In this document: positions 24,170 through 35,900 of the stretch, in pieces | Layout: each line of letters opens with the position of its first letter | Position numbering within the stretch: the stretch's first letter is position 1 | Origin: Arctopsyche grandis | Lineage: Eukaryota; Arthropoda; Insecta; Trichoptera; Hydropsychidae | NCBI RefSeq assembly: GCF_051622035.1 | Contig: NC_135360.1 | Coordinates: forward strand, 7,192,001 to 7,256,000 | Reading direction: 5' to 3' | Length of the DNA stretch: 64,000 bases | Program-made: the position numbers and the translations under genes | The notes under the pieces: model-generated | Seen by the model: only the letters and a program-made list of their open reading frames with translations | Told to the model about the DNA's origin: nothing | The model's database searches: none

Positions 24170-24560
24170 TTGTCGCGCAGGCGGTGGGTGGGTTCAGAAT
24201 CCAAATGAAAGGCCAAAGTCGCTTCACAGTATTTATTGAATGATTCAGGAGGTCCACACGTAACCAGCGCTTGCTTCAGAATAATCTTATAAAAGACAAG
24301 TTGCTCACTACAGCTTCCCCGATCCATTTATGTACCCATTGTCTAGGCCCGTACAGTTTTAAGTGAGTCTCACGCATTCGCCCGGGTTCTGAGAATTCCA
24401 GCGGCCACTAACTGAGTCCCGTTAGGCCAATTCAGGGGTCTCCATTGTTCACCCCCGAATGCATTTCGACAGCGGATACTCTCTCTCGTGTTCCCACGTT
24501 CAAGTATGATGAATTTCATACATTAGTATTTTGAATTTTTTTTATATTATTTTAAAATAC
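24170..24560 (-). repeat. LTR-like fragment related to the solo LTR at 10734
   Basis: Begins TGTCGCGCAGG after ATAT and shares GGTGG.TTCAGAATCC, CCAAAGTCGCTTCACAG and TATTTATT with the 10734 LTR. The right end is unclear; it may reach ACATAT near 24560. Confidence 0.4.
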
Positions 24561-24614
24561 ATATAAATTCTGATTTTGACTTTGAAATGCATTTGAACGC
24601 TAAATTATCTATCT

Positions 24615-25225
24615 ATATATATATGTTACACCGAATCCATGAAATTGTCTATTACAAGCATTCGGCAAGAGAATTGCCGAATGCGTGAAGAATGCAAGCA
24701 CGTTGCCCAGTTCACGGATTCCGTAAATTATTTGCCGAATGCGTGAACTGGACAGCGTGTTATATTATAACCAAGTATCAAAGTGACAGCTGAATAAGGA
24801 TGTTTAATTTAGTTTAATTTACATATTATTATGTATAATGTGACTACGTACATATGTTTCACTGTTAAAATATTGATCAAAATGTATAAAAATGGCATTA
24901 ATTTATGCATAAGTCATATGAGATGATTGAAACATATGTATGTAGTCATATTATACATAATAATATGTAAATTAAACATCCTCATTCAGCTGTCACTTTG
25001 ACACTTGTCCACGCTGTCCAGTTCTAAAAAACAACACCGGAGCGCTGCTGTCTATTTGCCGACTCCATGCTTTGAGCAGACAAATTCTTGCCGAATACAC
25101 GCATTCGCCAAAAAATTTACCAAATCCGTGAACTGGGCAACATGCTTGCATTTTTCATACATTCGGTAATTCTCTAGCCGAATGCGTGTAATAGACAATT
25201 TCACGGATTCGGTGTAACATATATA
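24615..25225. mobile_element. large foldback element with inverted arms of over 200 bp
   Basis: The left arm (24615-24860, ATATATGTTACACCGAATCC...) is inverted in the right arm (24955-25225, ...GGATTCGGTGTAACATATAT). The arms carry several copies of GCATTCGGCA / TTGCCGAATGCGTGAA and match at GTCACTTTGA.AC / TATCAAAGTGAC and the ATTATTATGTATAAT block. Arms differ by indels, so the element is old. No coding. Confidence 0.75.
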
Positions 25226-25502
25226 AAATTGAATGTCTGTCTGTCTCGTATAGGCTTCTAAACCACTCAACCGATTACAATGGAACTTTTGTTGTATGCA
25301 TATCCGGGAAGATTGGTAATTTTGTGTAGTCAAGGAAATGTGTTCGTTGGTAACCATGTTACCAGTTGTTTTATGACGACACAGCGTTGAAGAGATGTTT
25401 AGTAGAGCTCCAACCATCACTTGAAACGAGAATGGGAACAGGAACGGGAACGGATATTGCATGCCTTATTCCGGAATTGCAACGCATGCCGGGTTCAGCT
25501 AG
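25226..25502 (+). mobile_element. Helitron-like non-autonomous element, copy 2
   Basis: TGTCTGTCTGTCTCGTATAG, CAACCGATTACAATGGAAC, CAAGGAAATGTGTTCGTTGG, an (AACGGG)n-like stretch and the end CGCATGCCGGGTTCAGCTAG|T. Closely parallels 3037-3376. Confidence 0.55.
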
Positions 25503-26354
25503 TTATAAAAATAAAAATAAAATAAACCAAAAAATATACATATATTACAATATGAAATAAAAAATTTATCACGGTTTGCTTGCATTGTGTATGTAACATA
25601 CAACCGAAATAAATTTCTACATTGAATACATTTTTCACTTTTAATTGATTAATTTATTTTTCAATTTAAATTTCGACGCCTCATCGAAACATTAACCCTT
25701 TACCCGCCTTTCGAATTAATACAACATAAACAATGCAAGGCGAGCACTTTGCATTGTCATACGCGGCAATCACTCCACTTGTCAATTACTTAAATGTCTC
25801 TGCTAATACAACCACTACATAGATACGATACGACATTGCAAACCTCCTTCCATGCCCAAAATAACATCAATCCCTAAACTAAACAAGTTTATTATACCTA
25901 CTATTGCGGAGTGATTTGTAAATAATTCTCATTGTATTATTTTGGCTCGTAGAAATAAAGGGTTTCGATGAGAACACTGTGGGTGGAGTGAAGGGAGGGG
26001 GGGGGTTTCGAGAAGGTGATGTCGTTTTCCATATGGTTTTATGGTCGACCATATTCATATCCTGGCCGCCGGAGAATAAAAGGATACAAGTCGTGCAATC
26101 ACGTCACAATGGAGGTTGCCCCCCGCATCGTAAAATAAATGTATGCAAAGTTATTTGTGCCCCCTTATCTGGCTGATTTGGTTAAAAGGTTCGTCCTCGA
26201 TCACCCAACCCCGGAATAAAGTAAGTATATGAACATATCCAGATGAAATTTGTCTCACATGTGAATAGGATTTTAGAGTAATCGAAAAATTTAACCGTCC
26301 TACATCTGACTCAAATTTATTTTCAAATAATATTTTAACCCATTTCAAAGAAGC
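25503..26354. other. non-coding stretch, nothing recognised
   Basis: Contains a G-run at 25998-26007 and AT-rich DNA. No gene or element ends seen. Confidence 0.4.
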
Positions 26355-26872
26355 TTAAGAGGGCTGCACACCAGCGCCTTGTCCATACAAACGTATTACA
26401 CTTCTCCCTTCCTCAATTATGGCACTACAGAAAAATTATTTTTCAATATGCTATGGATATCCACCATTGGGATGCATCTATCGTTTTATTTTTTTGATTA
26501 GTTATTTTTAATAGGAGCTAGGAGCCGCCAAACATCTATAAAATCGTCTCTTTTTTACACCCACGAAAAGAGTCCAGCGTGCTTATTTAACGGTCGATTT
26601 AAAAAAAAATACGCGCATAGTTGCACAGAAAATATCTTTCTCATACCGATGATGATTTTTTTTATAAAATTGGTCCAGTTTCGGGGGAGAAAATTGGAGA
26701 ATATGAAACCTCAATTTTGTCGATTTAAAATACGTATTATCTGGTCGAAGCGCAACTGTCGCATTCACTCAATATATATATTGATAAATATTGTCGCATT
26801 CACTCAATATATACATATATTGAAGAAAGGAACGGCAACAAAATTAAGGTTTCGGATGTACAGCCCTCTTAA
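26355..26872. mobile_element. TTAA-flanked DNA element, 510 bp
   Basis: The inverted ends GAGGGCTGCACA (26359) and TGTACAGCCCTC (to 26868) differ at one position over 12 bp, and TTAA lies on both sides (26355-26358, 26869-26872). TTAA duplications are the piggyBac signature, but these ends are not the usual piggyBac CCC start, so a Harbinger-type TAA duplication is an alternative. No transposase coding inside. Confidence 0.6.
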
Positions 26873-27186
26873 GGGCGAAATAACACAAGGAAGAACGGCA
26901 CGTCGTGTGCTTGGCTCCCCGCTGTGGGGGTTCTCCTACTTTTCTTCAAATAAGGGATACACCGTTATTGATAACTGCCAAACAAGGATAAAAACGTTCC
27001 GAAAACACTCCAGGGGGTGATTTTGGGACGTTGTGAGCTGGGCGTCCCTTGAATGAGTGCCAGGCATGCTACATTTTTTCGCATGTTTAAAAGTATCTAA
27101 AAAAAACCATGTACCGCGTTCCTTCCTGTGTGATTTCGCCCTAATTTAGATTCCATATTATACGAATACATATGCACATACATTAA
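26873..27186. repeat. dispersed repeat shared with 23600-23750
   Basis: The block around 26935-27030 (CTACTTTTCTTCAAATAAGG, GATAACTGCCAAAC, CGAAAACACTCCAGGGGGTG) matches the order at 23635-23740. Class unknown. Confidence 0.4.
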
Positions 27187-27712
27187 GCCAGCAGTTTGGC
27201 TTAGTGATAGCGTATATATTTAGCACCACTGAGGTCAAAGGTTCGAGTCCTCACCATCTGCTGGTTAGATTTGGGGGTTTTGTGACTCCAAATCGATCGT
27301 TTCTCTATCAGAGTTTGCCAATTTTATCTGAACATTGCTGAAACGGTTCCTGAAAGTTGGTATTAGATCTATACCTGTTGTCACAAAATCTGCCTGTGTA
27401 TAATTTGTAATAATTATACACAGTAATCTGAAATCTATAGATATCTCTATAGACATTTCTATAATTTCGTATTTATTATATGTATAAAAATTTTACACAA
27501 AAAAAAATCTACAAAACTAATCCATAGATGTCTCTATGATTATTATTTCTGATTAATTGTTATATGCTATATATTCTGATTGTATATGTATTACTGTATT
27601 TCTGATTTCTGATTGTTTATGTATTCTGTATTTCGTTAACGTACACCCGTCGCATTGGAGCAAATCTGTTATGACGAGTGTGTATTGATTTGTAACAATA
27701 AAATAAAATATA
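27187..27712 (+). mobile_element. full-length tRNA-derived SINE, type A head, CGTC-stem tail
   Basis: The head starts GCCAGCAGTTTGGCTTAGTG (A box) with B box GGTTCGAGTCC, closing on CATCTGCTGG. The central domain is at about 27290-27350. The 3' hairpin GTACACCCGTC / GACGAGTGTGT (27643-27685) holds the loop GCATTGGAGCAAATCTG, then TTTGTAACAATAAAATAAAA. Over 500 bp, long for a SINE. Confidence 0.8.
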
Positions 27713-28822
27713 TTCTGAACTTGTTTCAATCTTGTTTGATCTTGAATGAGTTTACTCACTTTTTATATTTCACTTCTAGGGGTATATTATATGTATAAAT
27801 CTTCCACATAAGTACTTTTATATATACTGTATGATACATAATAACATGACGAGGTCCATCGAATGGGAAGTTTGTTTTCGCTAGCTGTCAATATCTTCGC
27901 GAGACTGCCTTGGACAGCGACTTTGACAGCGGATGCGGAAATTGCGATGGCGACTGTTATGACGGCATGCTCAACTTCATCCATATCGGCAAACAAATCT
28001 GCTGCAGAAATTAAACGTCTATTGGAGATTAAATTTGCTGCGATGAAGCTTCGAGTTACATGTCAAATGTTAAACTGTGTGTGAAGTGTCCAATAGAATG
28101 TAGTCTATCGTGTGTGTCGGTTTATTTGAATCTAAACAGTGCGCTTGGCTTAATTCAATTAATGCTTGAATGATGCCACTAACACATTGATTTATAGCGT
28201 TGATATACTGCCTGGGAAAATATTTGTCCTATTTCGTTATTATTATAGAAATTGATTTATATATATTTTTTTTTAATAAAAGTCAAATTAGTCTGCTCGC
28301 TTTTCACGCTGTATTGAAACCGGATTAAATTATGACAATTTAATTTATTTATTCAATTGTTATTTTTTTATTCAAATTTTAATTTAAGTATTTGCACGTT
28401 TTATTATATAATAAATGCGACATCAAACTGCAATTATGTAAATGATTCGCGAAAAAGAAATTTGTAAAAATTGATACAATAATAGTTGATATATAACCTA
28501 AAACGCATTGTTTATTTAAATCGAATGCAATTAAAAAAAAGCAGAATTCTACAAAAAAATCCATACACATACATTTGTATTTACTTGTACCAAAAATATT
28601 TGTGAAATTGTGACGGCAGTGGTAGATTTACTTTGCTAGGGACCCTAGGTGTTACGAAAAAATACTTCTAAACCCCCCCCCCCTCCTCTCCGCCAGTTAA
28701 ACGGCCGTATTTAATTGAATGATGACGAAAACCGTGCTTATTTTCGGAAATGCGTACGTGCGTGCATAATAAACGCCCCGTTGATTTTTATTATTATCCT
28801 GCGATCTTTTGATAAAACAATA
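27713..28822. other. non-coding stretch with a GC-richer island
   Basis: 27860-28080 is GC-richer than its surroundings and holds a 73-codon ORF (27863-28084) rich in Ala/Thr/Ser. No homology is recognised, so it may be chance. C-run at 28673-28684. Confidence 0.35.
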
Positions 28823-29305
28823 ACCAGCAGCGTGGTCTAGTGGTGAATGTTAAATTATTTCGTACTTCATGTTACGAGTTCGATTCACCGCTAAGTCTCG
28901 CTGTTGGCCAGACCTTGATTTGTCTAGGTCGATCGTTTCTTATCAGAATTTGCCAATTTTTCTGATTTTCATTGAAACGATTCCTGTAAAATTGGCGTTT
29001 CCTCCCCAATTTTCTGTTGCGAACCTTTAGTTATTGTTATATCTTAGGTTTCGCCATATTGTTCACCATAGATGTCTCTGTGGTTGTTTATCGAATATAA
29101 AATTCGAATTGTTACATGAAAGCTATTCATCGTTATTTATCGTATTAATACGATGTTTGTAATATATGTATACTGACCATAGATGTCAGATATTGTTTAG
29201 ATTTACATGTATCTATGTAATAATTATGTGTACCAGGAAGGCGCATTTGGGGTTTACCTGTTAAGCCTTCCTGGTATATTTGTAAAATAAAAATAAAAAT
29301 AATAA
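28823..29305 (+). mobile_element. full-length tRNA-derived SINE, type C head, CCAGGAAGG tail
   Basis: Head ACCAGCAGCGTGGTCTAGTG with B box GAGTTCGATTC, ending CTCGCTGTTGG. The central domain follows (GGTCGATCGTTTCTTATCAG, TTGCCAATTTTTCTGATTTT, ATTGAAACGATTCCTG). Tail hairpin TACCAGGAAGGC / GCCTTCCTGGTA (29231-29242 / 29265-29276), 12 bp perfect, then AAAATAAAAATAA. Confidence 0.8.
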
Positions 29306-29364
29306 AAAAATAAAAACACTTTATTTGTAAATACGTATGGAGCTTTTTGAAAATGTGATGCATT

Positions 29365-29513
29365 TATTCTATATTTATTTATGCTATTGTATTTTGTAAA
29401 AATCTATAATTGGGCTCAGATGTTATTTTGTTATATTTATTCTTTGTTTTAATGAATTTCTACATCTGAGGCCTGTTGATTTTTCAATAAATAAATAAAT
29501 AAATATCTCAACA
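29365..29513 (+). mobile_element. LINE 3'-end fragment
   Basis: TTTTGTAAAAATCTATAATT, GGGCTCAGATGTTA and CTGTTGATTTTTCAATAAAT followed by AAAT repeats: the 3' end of the same LINE family as 45214-46845. About 150 bp only, a severe 5' truncation. Confidence 0.7.
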
Positions 29514-29619
29514 TACATGTTACAATATTTTGCATATTGCTTTATTTTTGTTTGTATATTATTGTATTTTGATGTTTAATTTTATTTTTGTATATTTTCA
29601 AATGTTTTTCCATGTGCAT

Positions 29620-29702
29620 GTACAGACATATGCTTAGCTATAGTGACGCCCTGGAGTATATCTGTAATGTCACTATAGCTTAATTGTAATAAATAAATAA
29701 AC
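29620..29702 (+). mobile_element. isolated SINE-type 3' hairpin tail with a third stem sequence
   Basis: Stem AGCTATAGTGAC (29636-29647) pairs with GTCACTATAGCT (29669-29680), 12 bp perfect, around the loop GCCCTGGAGTATATCTGTAA+T. Then TAATTGTAATAAATAAATAA. Loop and tail align with the SINE tail at 31176-31250; the stem is unrelated in sequence. No SINE head is visible directly upstream. Confidence 0.6.
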
Positions 29703-30690
29703 ATTCGAATTTTTGCACCAAACAAATAAATAAAAAAACATCGGAGAGAACACAATTGACTAAATCCATGAACTACTTGAATTGAGTATACACACAATGC
29801 TTGTTCACTACTAATCGTCTGATTTAAAAATTCAAATGCTGAAAGATTATTAATATGGAATCCCTCATATTTTTTGATTTTATATTTGTAAGCCAAAATC
29901 TACATTTGAAACAATCATATTTATAAAACAATCCCATTCTAATAAATAAAATACAGTTTTCGATTCACACCATACATTAAAATAATTCAGACTACCCTGA
30001 ACGATGAGATGATGCACTTGGTTTTATCCTCAGGTGAAGAGGGCCATCATCCCTCAATTCTCGGGACACGCGATCTTCAAGTAGTGAGACGAAAGAGAGG
30101 GGGGGGGGGGGTTAAAGAAGAGAGGGTGGTAAAGAAGAGGAGGGAGGGGACAATGTTTGGTAGAGACGGCCGTAACGCCGCCACCATGAATGTTTAATTT
30201 TTCGTTTTACTTGTGTGCGGCTGAAAGCATTTTTCAGCCCCTCAGTGTTTGCTCCCCCGCACACGCCGCGAATTTTAAATCAATTTGCCGCGAAAGGTCA
30301 ACACCGTGGTGAAGGGGAAGGGGGTTAGAAGCTCACATATATGTTGAGTATGAGCACGCGTGCGCTGCAATGCTCGTCCGCGTTATTTATTTACGGCCAA
30401 AGCTGTCGCAGCGCCACTTTGACAGCCGGACTTGCGATAGCTCAAAATGGCGGCAACGCAAACTTTCCAAGGCACTGCATTGCATTAAAAAACACAATGC
30501 TATTTGGTCTTTCAACTTCGCATCTATTATACTTATACAAACGGTTAAATAAAATATCCAGCCTTGATTTGATTTAAATATGTACATATGTATAAAATAT
30601 TAAACTTTGGCTTACATTTAGCCGCAAGTAGGTTCAACAGATTTTTACTTTACTGTATATGTAATTATATATATTTACTGTATACATATA
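29703..30690. other. non-coding stretch with purine-rich and GC-richer parts
   Basis: G-run and AGAGGG-rich DNA at 30095-30150; a GC-richer island at about 30340-30480 (GCAGCGCCACTTTGACAGCC). Could be regulatory; no gene found. Confidence 0.35.
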
Positions 30691-30773
30691 ATTGGTCTAT
30701 AAATCCTACTCCTATAGAACAATAGGCTAAGATAATATACTTACTACCTTACAATAAATAAAAGTACTAATTA

Positions 30774-31250
30774 GCCAGCAGTTTGGCTTAATGGTAGTGT
30801 ATATATTTAGCACCACTACGATCACTGGTTCGATTCGCCAATAAACTGCTGGATAGATTTGGGGGTTTTGTGACTCCAAATCGATCGTTTCTCTATCAGA
30901 GTTTGCCAATTTTATCTGATCATTGTTGAAACGGTTCCTGAAAATTGGTAATAGATCATTTCCTGTTGTCACAAAAATCTATGTGTATAATTTGTAGAAA
31001 TTATGCACAGAAATCTGAAATCTATAATTTCGTGTTTATTATGTGTATAAAATTGTGCACAAAAATCTAAAAAATAATCCATAGATGTCTCTATGATTAT
31101 TATTTCTGTACTCAATTAATTATTGTATTCTACGTATTCTACGTATTCTATGTATATTTGTATTCTGACCGTTCTTGTACACTCGTCGCATTGGAGCGAT
31201 CTGTAATGACGAGTGTACATTGATTGATTGTAATAAAATAAAATAAAATA
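30774..31250 (+). mobile_element. full-length tRNA-derived SINE, type A head, CGTC-stem tail
   Basis: A box TGGCTTAATGGTAG, B box GGTTCGATTCG, head closed by CCAGCAGTTT / AAACTGCTGG pairing. Central domain with TCGATCGTTTCTCTATCAGA, TTTGCCAATTTTATCTGATC and GAAACGGTTCCTG. Tail stem TGTACACTCGTC / GACGAGTGTACA (31176-31187 / 31208-31219), 12 bp perfect, 20-nt loop, then GTAATAAAATAAAATAAAA. The best copy in the window. Confidence 0.85.
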
Positions 31251-31335
31251 ATTAAAACACATCATGCAAAAGAGTCTTTCAGACTGAGGGGCGGTGGCCT
31301 CATGTTGAGGGTTTTATGGGTTGAATTCATTGACC

Positions 31336-31425
31336 TTTAAAGGTCTGTTCATACCTATCCAGCACGAACCGGAAGCAGCAGGTATTCTGCAAGTACTGAC
31401 AGTATTCTTTGGTACATCCTGGTCT
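31336..31425. repeat. truncated PIF/Harbinger end
   Basis: AAAGGTCTGTTCATACCTA, CCAGCACG.ACCG, CAGCAGGTAT and ATTCTTTGGTACAT match 3503-3580, the left end of the Harbinger element. Only one end is present. Confidence 0.55.
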
Positions 31426-31600
31426 TCAGAGTCCACGTTTCACATCCATGTAGCAATACTGTCCAGACGTAGCTCTTCGCGAATCTCAAACGCGTGCGAC
31501 GATGATATGCTTGTTTGTTTTGCCTTCATTTTGATAAACGCTGTTGTGGGTCCATCTCTTCATTTGACCAAGTACCCAGGTATTTGAGTCTTTTGCAAGA
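31425..31600 (-). pseudogene. RTE-type LINE reverse-transcriptase remnant
   Basis: On the minus strand one frame reads LKYLGTWSNEEMDPQQRLSK, stop, RQNKQAYHRRTRLRF, then AKSYVWTVLLHGCETWTLK. The 'YLG' and 'YVW.VLL.GCE.WTL' motifs are typical of the region after the RT domain in RTE-like LINEs. One internal stop; no catalytic motif. Confidence 0.6.
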
Positions 31601-31697
31601 ACTCCTCTGTAAAACTTACAGTAATATAATTAAAGACCTTGCATTGAATTATATTGTAATAATATTATATATGTATGTACATAATTAAATAAGAAAT

Positions 31698-31702
31698 AAC
31701 TT
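31698..31702. repeat. BEL/Pao target-site duplication, left
   Basis: AACTT, repeated at 38754-38758. Five bases fits BEL/Pao integrases. Confidence 0.85.
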
Positions 31703-31931
31703 TGGAAAAGACTTCGATAATGGTTTGATGTAGTTTATTGAAATGTAAAATTTGCACGTGGTGGTTCAGCGGAGCGTACGGAACACAAGTTGTCCGTACG
31801 CCGTCTGCTCGAACTCTGTCGACCGTCGCGTATTTCCGCTTGGGCCGACACTAATGCCAACTCGTCAATAATGCCAATCGACAATCAGTTAATAAGACTG
31901 TTTGCCACACGTCATTACAAAAGTCGGAACA
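31703..31931 (-). repeat. BEL/Pao 3' LTR
   Basis: 229 bp, TGGAAAAGACTTCG...AAAGTCGGAACA as written on the + strand, identical by eye to 38525-38753. The target duplication AACTT sits just left of it. Confidence 0.95.
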
Positions 31932-32966
31932 TAGTCCCACATAGGAAAACTGTTGAACAATACAGTTATTCTACAGAGTTACAGCATTACTGACGAGTCG
32001 TTTACAATAAATCATAGCTCTTAAAATAATTAAATAGAGGGTGAATAATGAAACCTTTGCCTCATCCAGTGTGAGGATAAAATCAATTTATTGGTTCAGT
32101 AATATTTCAACTTATAGGTATACCTCTGGTGAATGTTGTTTCTCTTTACATTAAAATTTTTGAAATCTCCTTTGAAGCTGTGAATAAGCATTACAAGATA
32201 AGTTTACTTTAAAGAAGAGAGAGTGGACTGTATATGGTTTAAAACTTAAGCATTCCTCATCTTGATGTTAACTTAGACAATACAATGTTGACACTGTTAC
32301 AGTTGTCAAGACAGATCAGCTATTACCGATCAACTAAACTTGATTAGTGAGTGTAATGCTCCTAAGTTAACTTGATTTCATCAACAAGTAGCACAAACAT
32401 TGCTAAATTAAAAGTAAATTGGAAAGTCATTCATTCATTCCTACAAGCAGGAAATGAAGGCGAACTATGATTATAGATGTCTCTACGTTACATCGAAATG
32501 TTCAGTATTATAATATTTACTTATTCTATGATTCACATAAATACTATAAACAGTAAGAGTTAACTTATGTTTTCATAACAAGAAACATAAGACCTGCGGA
32601 TGACTCCCGGCAGGTTATAATTAAGTAGACATGAAATAATTTAAGATGCTCCATTAAGTGTGGCTTGGAGACTAACATTAACAAATCATGAATCTAATTT
32701 TAACTGTCAAATTTGAACAGTTTATTTTAAACTCGGATATAATCCTTCCGAGTGATGACATGAGACAAGTCTTATATTATAAAGACAAGATGATTAGATT
32801 AAATTCGGAGATATATACTGCCGAATGTTAAAATGAAAATAGCTTAAATTATACACACAACACAATTAAAGTGAATTACGGAGTACTACTATTAACATTG
32901 AATGATTTAAACTCATGATTACATCTAATAAGTAATATGAGTTGGGGGTAGTGTCTTCGGGTTAAA
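31932..32966 (-). other. BEL/Pao 3' untranslated region
   Basis: About 1 kb between the ORF stop and the 3' LTR. AT-rich, no env-like ORF, only short chance frames. No strong polypurine tract is seen next to the LTR. Confidence 0.6.
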
Positions 32967-35900
32967 CTAAGCTACCGAAGTTGACGGAATTGAAGCTGCT
33001 GTTTCTCCTCCCTCTTGCTGATCTTCCTTCCTGTCAAGTGGTCCTTGTGGTAGAATCGGCAATGGCGCCACTAGATGACTGGACCGACGAAACTCTCCGC
33101 TGGCAGTAAAGACGTCGACGACTCGAACTCTGCCATCTGGTCCGGGATACGATTTAGTGACTCGACCCAAGACCCATCGGGTTGGCAGCATGTGTTCCTC
33201 CTTTAACAGGACCATTTGACCCACACTCAGATTGTTGCTCGAGTCCTTCTTCCATTTGTGTCGTAACTGCAAAGAATGTAAATATTCCGCCGACCAACGT
33301 TTCCAAAATGCTGCTGTGGTCAATTGTATCTGAAGCAGATTGGCATGGACATTAGTGTTATATTTAACCTCCATTGGAAGAGCGAGTAAGGATCTGCCAA
33401 TTAAGAAATGTCCAGGTGTGAGGGGTAAAAGGTCTAGTGGATCCGAAGACAAGGGACTAAGAGGACGGGAATTCATGCAAGCTTCTATTTGAGTCAATAC
33501 CGTACAAAATGATTCGAAATTTAAGGTGGTGGCCTTTAACACCTTGTTTAAATGAATCTTCATGGATTTAACCGCTGCTTCCCACAGCCCTCCCATGTGA
33601 GGCGCCCTTGGCGGGTTAAACTTCCAACGAATCCCTTCGGAGGCTACATACCGTAGTAGCTTCTCCTCATGAGGACGTTCGTAAATTAATTTTACTAAAT
33701 TAACGAGTTCACGACTTGCACCGACAAAATTAGTAGCATTGTCGGAATATATCGTATTGGGCCTGCCACGTCTGGCTACGAATCTTCTTAAACAATTTAA
33801 GAAATTTGAACTCGTTAAGTCTCCGACAAGTTCCAAGTGAACTGCCTTACTGGAAAAACACACAAAGACACAAACGTAACCCTTAATTATCTTAGAATTC
33901 TTATTGCAACCACTCTTCACAGGAAAAGGTCCTGCGAAGTCTATCCCCACATGACTGAAAGGAAAATTCGCAGTGGTACGTTCAAGCGGGAGTAATCCCA
34001 TTAATCTATTGTGTGACAGTGGTTTATTTCTGAAACAAATGACACATGAACGCACCACTCCTTTGACAGTATTATGTCCGGCCAATGGCCAATAGGTCTG
34101 CCGCAATAACGACAGTAAGGCTTGAGTACCCAAGTGAATATATTTCAAGTGCGCATCTCGGACAATCATGTGTGTAAGTTTATGCTTATTTGACAAGATA
34201 ATGGGTGACGTTGATAGAGTTGTTCCCAGAGGAAGTCTACTTCCAACACAAATTAAATTCTCGTGGAATAGAGGGGACAATTTAGCTAATTTACTGCTAC
34301 TGGGAATTGGATGTCCCTTGCTCAGCAAACGATATTCCAATGGAAATGATTCCATTTGCGATAACCTAATCAAATTATTTAAAGCATCATTTAATTCTAA
34401 AGCGGACGGTTCGTTATTTTCTTTAACGTTTAATTGTTTATTCCTTAGTGGCCGACGAACATATGATAAAACTCGAAGGAGTCTTGGAAGATGAGAATAT
34501 TTATCTATCCAATTATTTTCCCTCACAAGGGTAGCGTTAGTGACTACCCTTCTCTCTGGAAGATCTATTGTGATCTCAGGAGGTCTTCGAGGCCATCGTG
34601 ATTCGTCTAATTTCAACCAACTAGGGCCGTCCCACCATAACGAATTATGATTTAATTGTACATTTTTGTTTTTCTCTGCTATTTGAATCTGTCGGTACAT
34701 CTGCTTAATATCCGCAGTAATCACGTATTTATGGAGTCGAAAGTTGAGTAGTAAACTTAACAAATCTGATTGGACACTAGGTCCCACCATCAAAATATTA
34801 TTTAGTGAGATATTGGACGTTGTCTTTGCGGACGCATCAAAAACTACACGATATTTAGTGGTAAGGCTAGACTCCTTAACCACGACGTGATGAGGTAAAT
34901 AACAATGAACCTCATGTGCCTCCGGAGGTTCACACTCTGACATATGTCCTAAATTTATGTACTCTTCTAAAACTTTATTGTATTCCATTTTTAAATTATT
35001 ATTGGCTAAAAAACGTCTTTCCAAAGTTTTGTGTCTTTTCTCCGCAATGTGCAATGAACTTCCTAATACTACCGGGGAATTTTTATATGGTAAAGCTACA
35101 CAAAATCTACCGTTTTTATCTCGTGATGTGTGTGCTTGGAAATGTTCCTCACATCTTTTCTCCTCAAGAGATTGATGTTTTACCATAGGAACCTGGTCTA
35201 TCATCCAAAAGTTTGGAATGTGACTGTCTAATTGACTTAAGCCTATGTGGCTCTTCCCTGGAGCATTATTTACTTCGGGATATGGACCAACTATTGTCCA
35301 TCCGAATTCGGTATCCTTTAAGATAGGCATACCTTTTCCTAACTGGATGGTTCCTGCTTTCATAGCATGAACGCAAATCTCGGCGCCGAGCAATAAATCG
35401 ATTGGCGTCGGTTTATTCCAAAGGGGATCTGATAACTTGATTCCCGCTGGTATTGAAATTAACTGTTGATCCAGTTTCACAGTTGGAATTTCGCCAGTAA
35501 TTTCTGGTAATACCAAACACAACACTTTGGTTGAGTAATTAGTGGTTGAAGACCTTATGGTCACCTTGGTGATGTGACGAATGCTACTTTCTTGATTAGC
35601 GATACCTACAATTTTTTGAGAGATTTTCTCTAACTTGAAGTTATTCTTCTTAGCGAAAGATGTGGTAACATAGTTGACTTGTGAGCCGGAATCTAATAAT
35701 GTGCGACCCTTAACGACCGTTCCATTGGACGTTATAATGTCTACTTGTACCGTCGGTAAAATTATCTCCCTTTGAGAGAAATGAGTAGAATGAGCATTAA
35801 TTGACTTCCTTCCCGTATTATTGGAACTAAATGTATCGTCCTGATGCAACAAAGTGTGATGGTTTTGTTTGCACCTTAAGCAATTATAGTTAGACTTGCA

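Noticed and set aside
27187-27260. Genuine tRNA genes at the SINE heads
   Set aside because: A and B boxes are present, but the anticodon arm and 7-bp acceptor are not canonical, and all copies continue into the SINE core.
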